Source of the DNA: Pseudoalteromonas luteoviolacea
GTDB lineage: Bacteria > Pseudomonadota > Gammaproteobacteria > Enterobacterales > Alteromonadaceae
NCBI RefSeq assembly: GCF_001750165.1
Contig: NZ_CP015411.1
Coordinates: 3,758,501 to 3,822,500, forward strand
DNA: 64,000 bases
Direction: 5' to 3'
The first letter of the stretch is position 1, and every line of letters starts with the position of its first letter. Shown in pieces: positions 36,233 through 46,000 of this stretch. Both the position numbers and the translations under genes were made by a program. Below the pieces are notes generated by a model. That model made no database searches. It was not told where the DNA came from and saw nothing but the letters and a program-made list of their open reading frames with translations.

Positions 36233-38302
36233 ATGTTGTCAGACTCATTAAAAAAAACCGTACGTCATGCCCATCAAAATATCGCCCAGCAACTAGAGGA
36301 CTACCGCCCTCGCAGCAGTCAAAATTATCTCGTAGCAGAAATAGCAAAAACACTTGCAGGTGAATACCACAAATCACAACGTATCTGTGTCATTGAAGCT
36401 GGCACCGGTACTGGTAAGTCATTGGCATATTGCTTAGGCGCACTGCCTTTAGCACTAGCAAAAAAGAAAAAGCTCGTTATTTCTACCGCAACCGTAGCGT
36501 TACAAGAACAGTTAATTGAAAAAGAATTACCTTTTTTCAAAGAGCATAGCGGCATCGACTTTAAGTTTGATTTAGTGAAAGGTCGTCAGCGCTATATTTG
36601 CGTACAAAAACTCATGGCCGCCGTCAATCAAGATGATATGCAAATGTCCCTTGTTCCGACCACATCCTCACCGCTGACTGATATGGAGCAAAAATGCCTT
36701 CAGACGCTGGCCAATGCATATCAAAATAAACAATGGGCGGGTGATCGTGATAGCTGGGAAGATACCATTCCCGACAAAGTATGGAACCTCATTGCCTGCG
36801 ACAAACATGCCTGTCAGCGTCAGATGAAATCACATCATTTATGCCCGTTCCATATGGCTAGACAAAAAATCGCACAAATGGATGTATTGGTTATTAATCA
36901 CGCCCTGCTACTCGCTGATTTAGAACTGGGTGGCGGCACGATATTGCCTGAGCCTGAAGATACGTTTTACGTAATTGATGAAGCACACCATTTACCGCAT
37001 ATAACACGAGACTTTTCATCCGCCGCAGCCACCATTAAAGGCACTATTGAATGGCTTGAAAAACTATTAAAATTTAGCGGAAAAATGGCTAACACGATTG
37101 TCTCTCAAAAAGCCATTGGACAAAACTTCAAACTCAATGATGCAGCAAATGACGCCAGCAAGTGTCTGAGAACTGTGCGAGACAGTTTAGATCAAGCGGA
37201 TTTCGAATATAATGACAACGATACGTACCGATTTATAAACGGAGATGTACCTGAGACACTCACCACTCAAGCAAAAGACATTGCAGATGCAACACTCGAT
37301 GCACTCAGAGCTCTCAATAAAATGCATGAGGCATTAACAACCGATGTCTCAGATGGTGATGTGCAGGCATTTTTAGCTGATCCACTTTTAGTAGAGAGTG
37401 GCCAATATATTAACCGACTAGAGCAGCTAAACAAGTTATGGTTTAGCTATGCCGCCAAAGGCGAAAGCACGCCACATGCACGTTGGATAAAACGCATGGA
37501 ATATAAAAGCCATCATGACCACTTGCTATGTGACTGCCCTATCGAGGTCGGGTTTTATCTAAAAGACAAGCTATGGCGAGAATGTGCAGGTGCCGTACTT
37601 TGCTCTGCGACACTCACAGCCCTTGGCAGCTTTGACCACTTTTCTAGGGAAAGTGGGTTAACTGGCGAAGACGGTGTGAAATTCATCAAGGCTGACTCTC
37701 CGTTTGCGTATCAGCAACAAGCGACTTTACATTTACCTAAAACGACCGTTGAACCGACAGACAAAACATTCAGTGACTTTTTAGCCGAAGCACTGCCGCA
37801 ATACCTAGATAAAAAGAAGGCAAACTTAGTATTGTTTGCTTCTTACTGGCAAATGGACCACGTTGTTACAGCCCTAAGAAAAAAGAAACTTAACATTCTA
37901 GTACAAGGCGAAATGTCACGTGAGGCTTTACTCAGTCGTCACAAAGCTGCTATCGACATAGGAGCCGGCAGTATTTTGTTTGGAACGCAAAGCCTATCGG
38001 AAGGGCTAGACCTGCCAGGAAAGTATCTAGAAAACTTAGTTATTACCAAAATCCCTTTTGCAGTGCCAACCTCACCTGTTGAAGAAGCACAAGCTGAGTT
38101 TATTCAATCAAAAGGCGGAAATCCGTTTTTATCTATTACTGTACCTGATGCTGCAAAGAAATTAGTACAAAGCTGTGGTAGACTGCTGCGCAAGGAAACT
38201 GATTCTGGTCGCATTACAATACTTGATAGGCGTCTTGTAACCAAACGTTACGGAAAAGCCATGCTTGATACGCTGCCACCCTTTGCTAGACAAATAGATT
38301 AA
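36233..38302 (+). CDS. dinG: ATP-dependent DNA helicase DinG
   Basis: The protein is an XPD-like 5'-3' helicase with a 4Fe-4S cluster that unwinds R-loops and D-loops after damage. Walker A AGTGTGKS is at 56-63, and the DEAH motif is VIDEAHHLP. Cluster cysteines are seen as GRQRYICVQKL and, further on, IACDKHACQ...LCPFH. C-terminal motifs include CSATLTALGSFDHF, FGTQSLSEGLDLPG and the arginine-finger segment SCGRLLRKETDSGR. ATG at 36233 is used; 689 residues is near the 716 of E. coli. It leads a compact operon: the next gene begins two bases after its stop. Confidence 0.95.
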   Translation: MLSDSLKKTVRHAHQNIAQQLEDYRPRSSQNYLVAEIAKTLAGEYHKSQRICVIEAGTGTGKSLAYCLGALPLALAKKKKLVISTATVALQEQLIEKELPFFKEHSGIDFKFDLVKGRQRYICVQKLMAAVNQDDMQMSLVPTTSSPLTDMEQKCLQTLANAYQNKQWAGDRDSWEDTIPDKVWNLIACDKHACQRQMKSHHLCPFHMARQKIAQMDVLVINHALLLADLELGGGTILPEPEDTFYVIDEAHHLPHITRDFSSAAATIKGTIEWLEKLLKFSGKMANTIVSQKAIGQNFKLNDAANDASKCLRTVRDSLDQADFEYNDNDTYRFINGDVPETLTTQAKDIADATLDALRALNKMHEALTTDVSDGDVQAFLADPLLVESGQYINRLEQLNKLWFSYAAKGESTPHARWIKRMEYKSHHDHLLCDCPIEVGFYLKDKLWRECAGAVLCSATLTALGSFDHFSRESGLTGEDGVKFIKADSPFAYQQQATLHLPKTTVEPTDKTFSDFLAEALPQYLDKKKANLVLFASYWQMDHVVTALRKKKLNILVQGEMSREALLSRHKAAIDIGAGSILFGTQSLSEGLDLPGKYLENLVITKIPFAVPTSPVEEAQAEFIQSKGGNPFLSITVPDAAKKLVQSCGRLLRKETDSGRITILDRRLVTKRYGKAMLDTLPPFARQID

Positions 38303-38304
38303 GA

Positions 38305-39084
38305 ATGCTAGAACTCGCTTTTGACCCACTCACATGGGCGCTTTTATGTGCAGTTGCTTTGGCAGCTGGTTTTATTGATGCCGTCGCTGGTGGTGGAGGC
38401 ATGCTAACTGTACCTGCACTTTTAACTGCGGGGTTGCCGCCTCATGTGACACTGGGTACCAATAAATTAGCTGCCAGTTTCGGGTCGCTAACTGCCAGTT
38501 TTACCTATTATAAAAAGCAGCTATTTAATCCACGCTTTTGGGCAGCTTCTACACTCGCAACGGCCATAGGAGCAATCCTGGGAACACTGCTCGTAGACAA
38601 GTTGAGTATTGAGTTTTTAAATAAACTCCTGCCGATTATCATCATCATCGTCGCATTGTACAGCCTGTTCGGTAGCCTCAGCTCCACTGAATTAAACACC
38701 TTGCCAAAGAAAACTCGTATGTTAAAGGTAAAACAGTGGCTACAAGGTTTGTCATTGGGCTTTTTTGATGGCTTAGCAGGCCCGGGCACAGGCACATTTT
38801 GGACCGCCTCAAATAGTTTGCTGTACAAAATGAGTTTACTGCTAAACTGTGGCCTAGCGCGCTCAATGAACTTTGTGTCCAATTTTATTTCCCTGATCAC
38901 ATTCGTTGCACTAGGGCATGTAAACTTTTTATTAGGGATCACCATGGGCGCATTTCTTATGCTCGGTGCTTGGATTGGTGCCCATTCAGCCATAAAATTT
39001 GGCAGTAAACTAATAAAGCCTATATTTAACACTGTAGTAATCATTTTGGCTGGTAAGCTAATTTTTGAGGCATATATATCATGA
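38305..39084 (+). CDS. TSUP-family transporter (YfcA-like)
   Basis: The protein is a sulfite-exporter TauE/SafE-type membrane protein of 259 residues with about eight hydrophobic helices. The N-terminal signature GFIDAVAGGGGMLTVPALL and the repeated half-motif FFDGLAGPGTGTFW mark the two halves of the family fold. E. coli YfcA is the nearest familiar relative; the substrate of these proteins is usually unknown, with sulfur-containing or organic anions proposed. It starts two bases after dinG and overlaps the next gene (ATGA), so it is translated within the dinG operon. Confidence 0.88.
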   Translation: MLELAFDPLTWALLCAVALAAGFIDAVAGGGGMLTVPALLTAGLPPHVTLGTNKLAASFGSLTASFTYYKKQLFNPRFWAASTLATAIGAILGTLLVDKLSIEFLNKLLPIIIIIVALYSLFGSLSSTELNTLPKKTRMLKVKQWLQGLSLGFFDGLAGPGTGTFWTASNSLLYKMSLLLNCGLARSMNFVSNFISLITFVALGHVNFLLGITMGAFLMLGAWIGAHSAIKFGSKLIKPIFNTVVIILAGKLIFEAYIS

Positions 39085-39680
39085 GCCGAGCACTCAGTAA
39101 GCTCAACAGCAAACTTGAACAATTAGCGACTCAGGCCCACCAGTTTGATAATGCCAAGTGGTTTGATAAAAACCGTTATATACAAAACCAACCTAGTTTA
39201 TTCGATAGTCATTTGTTTCATACTAAAAGCCTCTTGCTTCGCGATTATGTAGACGAAATTAAGCTCACACTTAAAAACCTTCCCCCAGAGCAAAATCGCC
39301 ATGCCTATCAATTTGCCGTAGAGCAAGTGGGCGAGCAAATGCAAGCCATTATTAAAGTACTCAAGTCTACACCTGTATGGGCAAAAGAAAATAAACTCAG
39401 CCAACCTAAAAAAGCCAAGGTATATAAAAAAGCAGTGCAACGCATTATGCAATCATCCCATGAATTGTATCAGGAGCTCTCTCAAAACCATGAGTTTGAA
39501 CGTCGACTGCAAGAGATGATTGATATACGCCGTGCACAACTAGACGGCGCAAGCGCTGAGCAAAATACTAAACTTAACGCCGAAATTTTAGCACTGCACA
39601 CCCGCTTAGGGCGCTGCCGAAAAGCCATCTCTGCCACCGAAGAGAAAATACAACAACTCGAAAAACAAGGTAATCGCTAA
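39081..39680 (+). CDS. priC: Primosomal replication protein N'' (PriC-like)
   Basis: PriC helps reload DnaB at stalled forks in gammaproteobacteria. The fold is a small helical protein of which the conserved parts are seen here: FDSHLFHTKS near the start, NHEFERRLQEMIDIRRAQL in the C-terminal half, and LHTRLGRCRKAISATEEKI at the end. Those match the E. coli pattern (RFDRHLF, FERRLREM, RLARCRHALEKIE). The start overlaps the yfcA-like gene by four bases. In E. coli priC is next to ybaM, and a ybaM homologue lies 1.3 kb downstream here too, supporting the call. Confidence 0.85.
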   Translation: MSRALSKLNSKLEQLATQAHQFDNAKWFDKNRYIQNQPSLFDSHLFHTKSLLLRDYVDEIKLTLKNLPPEQNRHAYQFAVEQVGEQMQAIIKVLKSTPVWAKENKLSQPKKAKVYKKAVQRIMQSSHELYQELSQNHEFERRLQEMIDIRRAQLDGASAEQNTKLNAEILALHTRLGRCRKAISATEEKIQQLEKQGNR

Positions 39681-39681
39681 C

Positions 39682-40587
39682 GTGCTGTTTTTTGACTCTA
39701 TTTACAGCAAACTCGAACTCCCTCCCAAACACCGTTTTCCTATATCTAAATATGAAAAGCTCACAGCACGTATTGCAGCGACAGAACTGGGGCAATATAT
39801 TAAGCCGGTGAGCAGGAAAGCTTCAATAGCGCAACTCATTCGCTGCCATAGTGAAGACTATATCCACGCATTTTGCACAGGAGCAATGAGCCAAATTGAC
39901 ATCAAGCGTATGGGTTTCCCGTGGTCTAAGCAATTGGTTGAGCGCACACTCATTTCTGTCGGAGCCAGTATTGAAGCTGCACAGTATGCATTGGCACATG
40001 GCTTCTCAGCTAACTTAGCTGGGGGTTATCATCACGCATTTGCAGATAGAGCTAGCGGATTTTGTATCTTCAACGACTTGGCTGTTGCGGCGTGTGAGTT
40101 AATTGACACACAATTGGCAGATAATGTATTAATCTTAGATTGTGATGTACACCAAGGGGATGGCACTGCCGCTATTTTGCAATCACGCAGTGATGTGATC
40201 ACCTGCTCTATCCACTGTGAACAAAATTTCCCAAGGCTCAAAGAGGTCTCAGATTACGATTTTGCCCTGCCCTCAGGCACAAAAGACAGTCAATATTTGG
40301 CCACCTTGATACAGGCCTTAGAACTGTGCGTACGCCTTCATCAACCTGATATTATTTTATATAATGCTGGCGCTGACATATTCCACAAAGACGAATTAGG
40401 TCACTTTAATATATCACTACAAGGCGTTTTAGAACGCGAGCAGATCATTTTAGACTTTTGCTATCATCACAAAATCCCTTTGATGTGTTCTCTGGGCGGT
40501 GGTTATCAACGAGATATTGATAGTTTGGTCTCGGTACACCAACAACTTTTCAATGCCCTAGCCTCATCCCACTTTCTCACCAAATAA
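39682..40587 (+). CDS. Histone deacetylase family protein (zinc deacylase)
   Basis: The protein is a 301-residue member of the HDAC/AcuC/amidohydrolase superfamily. The paired histidines are H117-H118 in GGYHHAF, zinc ligands D155 and H157 in DCDVHQGDG and D232 in NAGAD, and the transition-state tyrosine is Y275 in SLGGGYQ. All catalytic positions are present. Bacterial members deacetylate acetyl-lysine proteins, polyamines or small molecules; the substrate here is unknown. It starts with GTG one base after the priC stop and is the last gene of the dinG operon. A 115-bp gap follows. Confidence 0.88.
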   Translation: MLFFDSIYSKLELPPKHRFPISKYEKLTARIAATELGQYIKPVSRKASIAQLIRCHSEDYIHAFCTGAMSQIDIKRMGFPWSKQLVERTLISVGASIEAAQYALAHGFSANLAGGYHHAFADRASGFCIFNDLAVAACELIDTQLADNVLILDCDVHQGDGTAAILQSRSDVITCSIHCEQNFPRLKEVSDYDFALPSGTKDSQYLATLIQALELCVRLHQPDIILYNAGADIFHKDELGHFNISLQGVLEREQIILDFCYHHKIPLMCSLGGGYQRDIDSLVSVHQQLFNALASSHFLTK

Positions 40588-40702
40588 GTTTTTTGTATTT
40601 ACGTGCGGTTTGTATTTATACAGATAAATAACTTGTTGTTAAGTCGCGCAGACAACTTTTATGATATAGACTTTACATTGTATTCGAGGAGGAATTGACA
40701 CT

Positions 40703-40975
40703 ATGAAACTGCATGATGATTTACACAATTATTATGAAAAAGTGATGATAGAGCAAATCTTAGAACGCAAATTAAATGAAAAATATGACGATAATGTCAT
40801 GGCTGATTTCTGCTGTACCGTACTCAACCAATTACCCGCCCGGTATATTCGATATGATGTCGATATGGAGTTTTATTTACCCCAGTCTGAGCGACAACAA
40901 ATGGAGGAGCGTGTTAAAGTGGCGATAGACGTTGCCATAAAGCAAGTATCCAAAAAGAGACAATTTAACGAATGA
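40703..40975 (+). CDS. ComFB-family protein
   Basis: These 90 residues match the late-competence ComFB domain family: a conserved MADFCCTVLNQLPARYIRYDVDMEFYL core. ComFB-type domains have been reported as cyclic-dinucleotide receptors in other bacteria, and similar proteins occur widely in Alteromonadales and Vibrio. A regulatory role is inferred. GAGGAGGAATT precedes ATG 40703, a near-perfect ribosome site. It overlaps ybaM by four bases (ATGA), so they are coupled. Confidence 0.82.
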   Translation: MKLHDDLHNYYEKVMIEQILERKLNEKYDDNVMADFCCTVLNQLPARYIRYDVDMEFYLPQSERQQMEERVKVAIDVAIKQVSKKRQFNE

Positions 40976-41136
40976 ACAAACCCTCCTCACTAGACCAAGC
41001 CCCACTGCATGTAAAACTCGCTGTTGATTTAATAATGTTATTAGAGCAAAACCAAGTGTCCCCTCAACAAGTCTTAGATGCGCTGGAAATAGTCAAACAA
41101 GATTTCCAACACAAAGTCGATTCCGAAGTAGAGTAA
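40972..41136 (+). CDS. YbaM-family (DUF2496) small protein
   Basis: This 54-residue frame starts at ATG 40972, inside the stop of the ComFB gene. It encodes LDQAPLHVKLAVDLIMLLEQ followed by NQVSPQQVLDALEIVKQDF. E. coli YbaM is about the same length with the same text pattern (DDVKLAVDLIVLLEENQI, VLRALDIVKRDY). The function of the family is unknown. In E. coli ybaM neighbours priC; here the two lie in the same neighbourhood, separated by the HDAC-like and ComFB genes. Confidence 0.85.
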   Translation: MNKPSSLDQAPLHVKLAVDLIMLLEQNQVSPQQVLDALEIVKQDFQHKVDSEVE

Positions 41137-41250
41137 AAAATCAAAAAACAACATTAATTATACATTTGGTCATAATATCGCGATAAGGTGTGTTTATCGT
41201 GTGTAAATACGCGCTTTGATAATGCTATATCGCCAATAACAAGGAATATT

Positions 41251-42033
41251 ATGACCAACAAAATAATTCATTCAGCACTTTTGCTAAGCTGTATTACTTT
41301 TAACACAAGTATAAAAGCAAATGACTTTGCCGCACTCAACGAGGCCCTCCCACCGAGTTATGTGATTAATAACACTGAGCCTGTTTTTGACTTTGACGGC
41401 GATGGCTGTTTTCCCAGTGCTGGAATAAGTCGAACTGGACAACAAAACGCTGGCCTGAACACATCTGGCTCATTGGGAGGCAGTTGTCGTGATAGGGAGT
41501 TTCTTTCAACATCAAATACGGTGCACAGGTATGCCTGTAAAGTGACCAGTGTCGGGCAATTCTGTGCCCATTTTTATGCTTTATATTTTAAAAAAGATCA
41601 GATTATTCCATTTCTAGGAGGCGGACATCGCCATGATTGGGAGTATGCTGCTATCTGGACCTTAGATGGCATTGTCACACATGGTAGCTACAGTGCCCAT
41701 GGAAGCCTGTATACAAAGCCTGCAAACCAACTGCCTTTTGAAAATGGACATTTAAAAATTGTTTACCATAAAGATGGCTTGCTTACGCACGCATTTAGAT
41801 TTGCCAAGCGCAATGAAGTGGCTGAGAATAACTATGGGTACTTTGTAACACCACCTATCGTTAGCTGGTACCATATGGAGGGAGATGGAGTAAATAATCA
41901 AGCTCTACGTGACAAATTGAATACCTATGATTACGATTCTGCTACTTTGCCTGTCAAAGACAGTCGCTTTTTACTCAACCTAAATCGTTTCAAACCTGAT
42001 GGTTACCCTACTTTTTCAACGCAAGATATTTAA
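41251..42033 (+). CDS. NPP1 / NEP1-like (NLP) secreted cytolysin
   Basis: The protein is a 260-residue secreted protein of the necrosis-inducing NPP1 family. The family hallmark GHRHDWE is intact at 125-131, where H, D and E residues bind the metal ion and shape the membrane-contact site. A signal peptide spans about residues 1-23 (MTNKIIHSALLLSC...SIKA). Four cysteines (C53, C79, C96, C105) lie in the N-terminal half and could form two disulfides. The start is ATG 41251, with AAGGAATATT just upstream; the longer frame to 41188 has no ribosome site. NLPs of plant pathogens lyse eudicot membranes through sphingolipid (GIPC) binding. A marine carrier may target algae or other eukaryotes, which is inference. 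Confidence 0.9.
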   Translation: MTNKIIHSALLLSCITFNTSIKANDFAALNEALPPSYVINNTEPVFDFDGDGCFPSAGISRTGQQNAGLNTSGSLGGSCRDREFLSTSNTVHRYACKVTSVGQFCAHFYALYFKKDQIIPFLGGGHRHDWEYAAIWTLDGIVTHGSYSAHGSLYTKPANQLPFENGHLKIVYHKDGLLTHAFRFAKRNEVAENNYGYFVTPPIVSWYHMEGDGVNNQALRDKLNTYDYDSATLPVKDSRFLLNLNRFKPDGYPTFSTQDI

Positions 42034-42040
42034 ACAGTGA

Positions 42041-42062
42041 AAAGGGCTTGCACCAGCCCTTT
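42041..42062. terminator. Hairpin between convergent genes
   Basis: AAAGGGCT and AGCCCTTT flank the loop TGCACC. There is no long T run. It lies between the convergent NLP and 42075 genes. Confidence 0.55.
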
Positions 42063-42074
42063 ACGCGCCGCACT

Positions 42075-42533
42075 TTACGCACTATGAAGTAAACACTGCC
42101 CTGCCATCATCAGTTTATACTGCGCAAAAAATCGGCTATCCAACTCAGACTCATAGGGGCACACAAAATAAGCGATATCATCTCTTAATGGCGCGCCCGC
42201 AAGGTGTTTACCATCTTCCCAATATAACACCGCGTGCTTTACTAATTCTTCCAGATAAGTATGGTCCCACTGATAATGCGCATAACCATGATGGTCAGAC
42301 AGGTAAGGAGAGTAATCTTGTTCACACAAGACGCTGGTAACACCATTTTTATGATCTGCAAATGCATGTGCATCTTGCTCAGCGGTTTTTGGATCGACAA
42401 AATAAGCAATGTCTCGGCGCGGAGGTATTGCCTGAGGTAGGCCAAATTTATCCCTTACCGCAGAACATTCCACAACAATCCAAGATACAAAATGAGCCCC
42501 AATTTGATGGTCCCACTTCAAAGCAACAAACAT
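42075..42533 (-). CDS. Protein with two internal repeats, unknown function
   Basis: I do not recognise the family. The 152 residues contain two copies of one unit: RRDIAYFVDPKTAEQDAHAF followed by ADHK (middle), and RDDIAYFVCPYESELDSRFF followed by AQYK (end). Shared positions are R-DIAYFV-P---E-D---FA--K. The unit before the first copy includes WDHQIGAHFVSWIVVECSAV, and before the second WDHTYLEELVKHAVLYWEDG, so the whole protein is probably two halves of about 75 residues. No signal peptide or membrane helix was seen. It converges on the NLP gene. Confidence 0.75.
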   Translation of the reverse strand: MFVALKWDHQIGAHFVSWIVVECSAVRDKFGLPQAIPPRRDIAYFVDPKTAEQDAHAFADHKNGVTSVLCEQDYSPYLSDHHGYAHYQWDHTYLEELVKHAVLYWEDGKHLAGAPLRDDIAYFVCPYESELDSRFFAQYKLMMAGQCLLHSA

Positions 42534-43035
42534 GAAGATACTCCTTCCAACAATATAAAAAACATCTAATTACGATTGCTTGTTTGTCCCTAAACCCGCC
42601 TTTTGAAAGCCCATGCCACTCCTTCGTAATACTTCATAACGACATAGCCTTTATTCCAAATGGCCGTTCCTAATCTATTTACAAGATTTTAGTCTAGCGC
42701 CTGACACAGTTACAGCTAAAGCGTCAACGACGAATATATTGTTTAACCTATATCAAACTATCAGCAGTTTGCTGAATAACACTGTCTCTGGGTGTTAGAT
42801 TTTTGCACACAGCCCAAAGCCCTAAATAAACTTCGACCATGTTCTATTCGGTATTTAGGCTAAAAAACACATATTTCAAACAATGAAAAATTGTTACAGC
42901 TTATTGCAAAAGTGCAATCAATCGCCTTAAAACAGCAGTTTATCGCGCGTCGAAAGCATGGCTACTTTTTTGGTACTGGCACTTTTTCGCTCAGTCGTTA
43001 CACTCCATCATGTACAGTTAAACTTGGATGTTGTG
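42534..43035. other. Divergent intergenic region ahead of the RND pump
   Basis: These 502 bp lie between the leftward repeat-protein gene and the RND genes. An open + frame extends the pump gene back to 42958, but it lacks a ribosome site and family-like sequence. Nothing else is recognised. The promoters of both genes must lie here. Confidence 0.5.
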
Positions 43036-46000
43036 ATGAATTTAACACGCAGTTCCCTCAAAAACCCCGCCAGTGTCATCGTTATACTGGCACTTGTTCT
43101 GGTATTTGGATTATTAAGTATTTTTAAGCTCCCAATACAACTGACACCTGATATTGAGCAACCTCAAATCACAATATTTTCCGGTTGGCGCCAAGCCGCA
43201 CCTGAAGAAATTGAGTCGGTAATAATCGAACCTTTGGAGAATGCGGTTAAAAACACACCAGGTGCACTTGAAGTAAATACTACGATTAACCGCGGAAATG
43301 GCTCTATATCACTGACTTTTGCTATCGGCACTGATATGCAACAGGCCATGCTGGATGTACTCACTAACCTCAATCAAGCTCCACCACTCCCTCTGGATGC
43401 AATTGACCCCGTGGTATCTGCTGGCGGTGGTTTTGGTGGTGGGGGCATCGCCGCTGCAGCCACTTTGCTCGTCACACCACTTGAGGCCGGCGAGCAAGGC
43501 TTGAGTCTAGATATGGCCCAATACCAAAAGCAAATAGATGAAATCATTGAGCCTAGATTATCTCAAATTCAAGGGGTTTCTCGTGTAGATCTGGCTAGTG
43601 AGCGCTCAAAGGAGCTACGTGTCACCTTTGATCCACATAAAGCGTCAGCGCTAGGCATTAGCATCAATCAAATTAGGCAAACATTACGCGCCTCTCAAGA
43701 TACCTCAGCGGGCCTCGCCAATGTGGGACGCAGACAGTATACAGTGCGCTTCACAGGCCAATATGATTTACAAGATATGTTACAAATGCGCGTCGGCTAC
43801 TCAGGTGAAAGGCCTATATATCTTGGAGACATTGCCACGGTAAAAGAGACCTTTTCTGACCGTTTGGGTATGAGTGGCAGAAATGGGCAACCCGCCTATT
43901 ATATTCGCGTAGGACGAATCAATGAAGCCAATACCGTAGCGCTATTGGATGAGATTAACATTGCAATAAATGAGCTTAATGCGGGCCCATTGAAGGAAGC
44001 AGGGTTAAGTATAGAGCTCAGTTACGACGCCTCAGTACACATTCGTAACGCCTTGCTGCTGGTTAAAAGTAATTTGGGTTTAGGGGTACTCTTGTCCTGT
44101 ATTATTTTGTGGCTATTCTTTCGTGGTATAAAAACAACGCTGATCATCGCCGCCACCATACCCGTATCATTAATGGTGGCTTTCTTGGCTTTAAATATCT
44201 TTGATCGCAGCATTAACGTTATTTCACTGGCGGGCTTAGCATTTGCGGTCGGTTTAGTATTAGATGCCGCTATCATAGTACAAGAGAACATCGCGCGGCT
44301 AAAATCTAACGGTTTTGATAACCACAAAGCCTCGCTCAAAGGGGCCACACAAGTCGCAGGGGCACTGTTTGCATCTACAGCGACCAGTGTAGCCATATTC
44401 TTACCTATCTTGTTTATGGCAGGTATTGAAGGGCAACTATTTTCAGACTTAGCGTTAACATTATCCATTGCCGTGATCGCCTCCTTGCTAAGCGCCCTCA
44501 CAATCATTCCCATAGCGAATCGCTATATTCCTGACAGCAAAGCAAAAAAAGACCCATATCAAGCATACTGGAAAAAGTTAACCAATTTTATCATGCAACT
44601 GACCAACACCAAGCTCAAACAAGTCTCTTGGATCGTTGGCTTATTGGGGAGCTCATTACTCATCACAGTCACCATGCTGCCTAAAACAGACTTTATGCCT
44701 CAAGCACCCACTGATGGTTTTTTCTTTTCCCTCATTACACCGCCAGGCGGGAATGTAAACTATATGGAAGAGGAGTTGTTAAAGCGGGTCAAAGCGCGAC
44801 TTATGCCTCACTACACAGGAGAAAAGCAACCAGGTATCAAAGATTTCAATTTTTATCTATTCGGCACGAATGCAGGCGGCTTTATTTATTCTGCAGATCC
44901 ACAGAGAGTAGAAGAGCTAATGAAAGTCACCCGAGAAGAAATCTTAGTAGACCTGCCTGATACTCAAGTTTTCCTCTTTAGAGGCTCTATGATCCAAGTT
45001 TCCAATGGCGGAGATGGACGAAATATAGATATCGAGATCACAGGTCCTAATATGGATGACCTCATCTCAGGCGCACAAGTGGCATTAACGGCGGTTAAGG
45101 AGGCTCTGCCCGAGGCAACAGCGCAACCCCAACCTCGATTAGATATGGCCGAGCCAGAATTAAGGTTGCATCCAAATGATCGCCGAATCACTCAAGCAGG
45201 CCTCACCCGCCAAGACGTTTCTCAAGCTGTACAAGCTTTTACAGGGGGATTATTCGTCAACGAATACTTCAATGGCAATGACCGTATGAATGTGATTTTA
45301 CGCGCCACCAGCTGGGATTCACCCGAGGCATTAAAAGCTTTGCCTATCGTCACACCAGACTCAGGTATTCAAACCGTCGGGGAGCTTGCACATGTCGAAC
45401 GCACAGTCGGGCCAAGTCAGTTGCGCCGAGTCAATGGTCGTAGAACGGTCAGTGTTGTGGTCACGCCACCGGCTGATATGTCACTTGAACAAGCACAACA
45501 AATTTTGCTGTCGCAAGTTATTCCTAAAGTCAAAGCCACATTACCTGAAAATGCAGGGGTTATCCTATCGGGCAATGCACAAAAAATGAATTCGGCCATT
45601 CAAGAGATGGCAATCAATTTCGTCTTAGCCTTATTCATCTTGTTTTTATTAATGAGTGCACTATTTAAATCTGCTAAAGACAGTCTATTAGTGCTTTTGG
45701 TGATGCCATTAGCTGCTGCGGGCGGCGTTATCGCTTTGTTTGTTCTTAACTTATTTACTTTTCAATCCCTCGACTTGCTCACAATGATTGGCTTTATCAT
45801 ATTACTCGGATTAGTGGTGAATAATGCCATTTTACTTGTCGACCAAACTCGTGTTGCCGAAGCTTCCGGCATGCTTAGACAAGCGGCGGTTCGACAGGCC
45901 GTATTAATGCGCGCAAGGCCTGTGTATTTAAGCACATTAACCAGCCTTTTTGGCATGCTACCGCTGACATTAGTGCCAGGCGTTGGTGCTGAGATATACC

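Noticed and set aside
36210..36377. N-terminal extension of polB over dinG
   Set aside because: It is the antisense of dinG coding sequence; MDIITG at 36209 fits the family length.
40588..40702. Possible RNA gene in the gap before comFB
   Set aside because: No stable stem or tRNA-like structure seen; it looks like a promoter-bearing spacer.
42891..43127. 78-codon frame overlapping the RND gene start
   Set aside because: It overlaps the RND permease in another frame with Cys-rich, non-family text.
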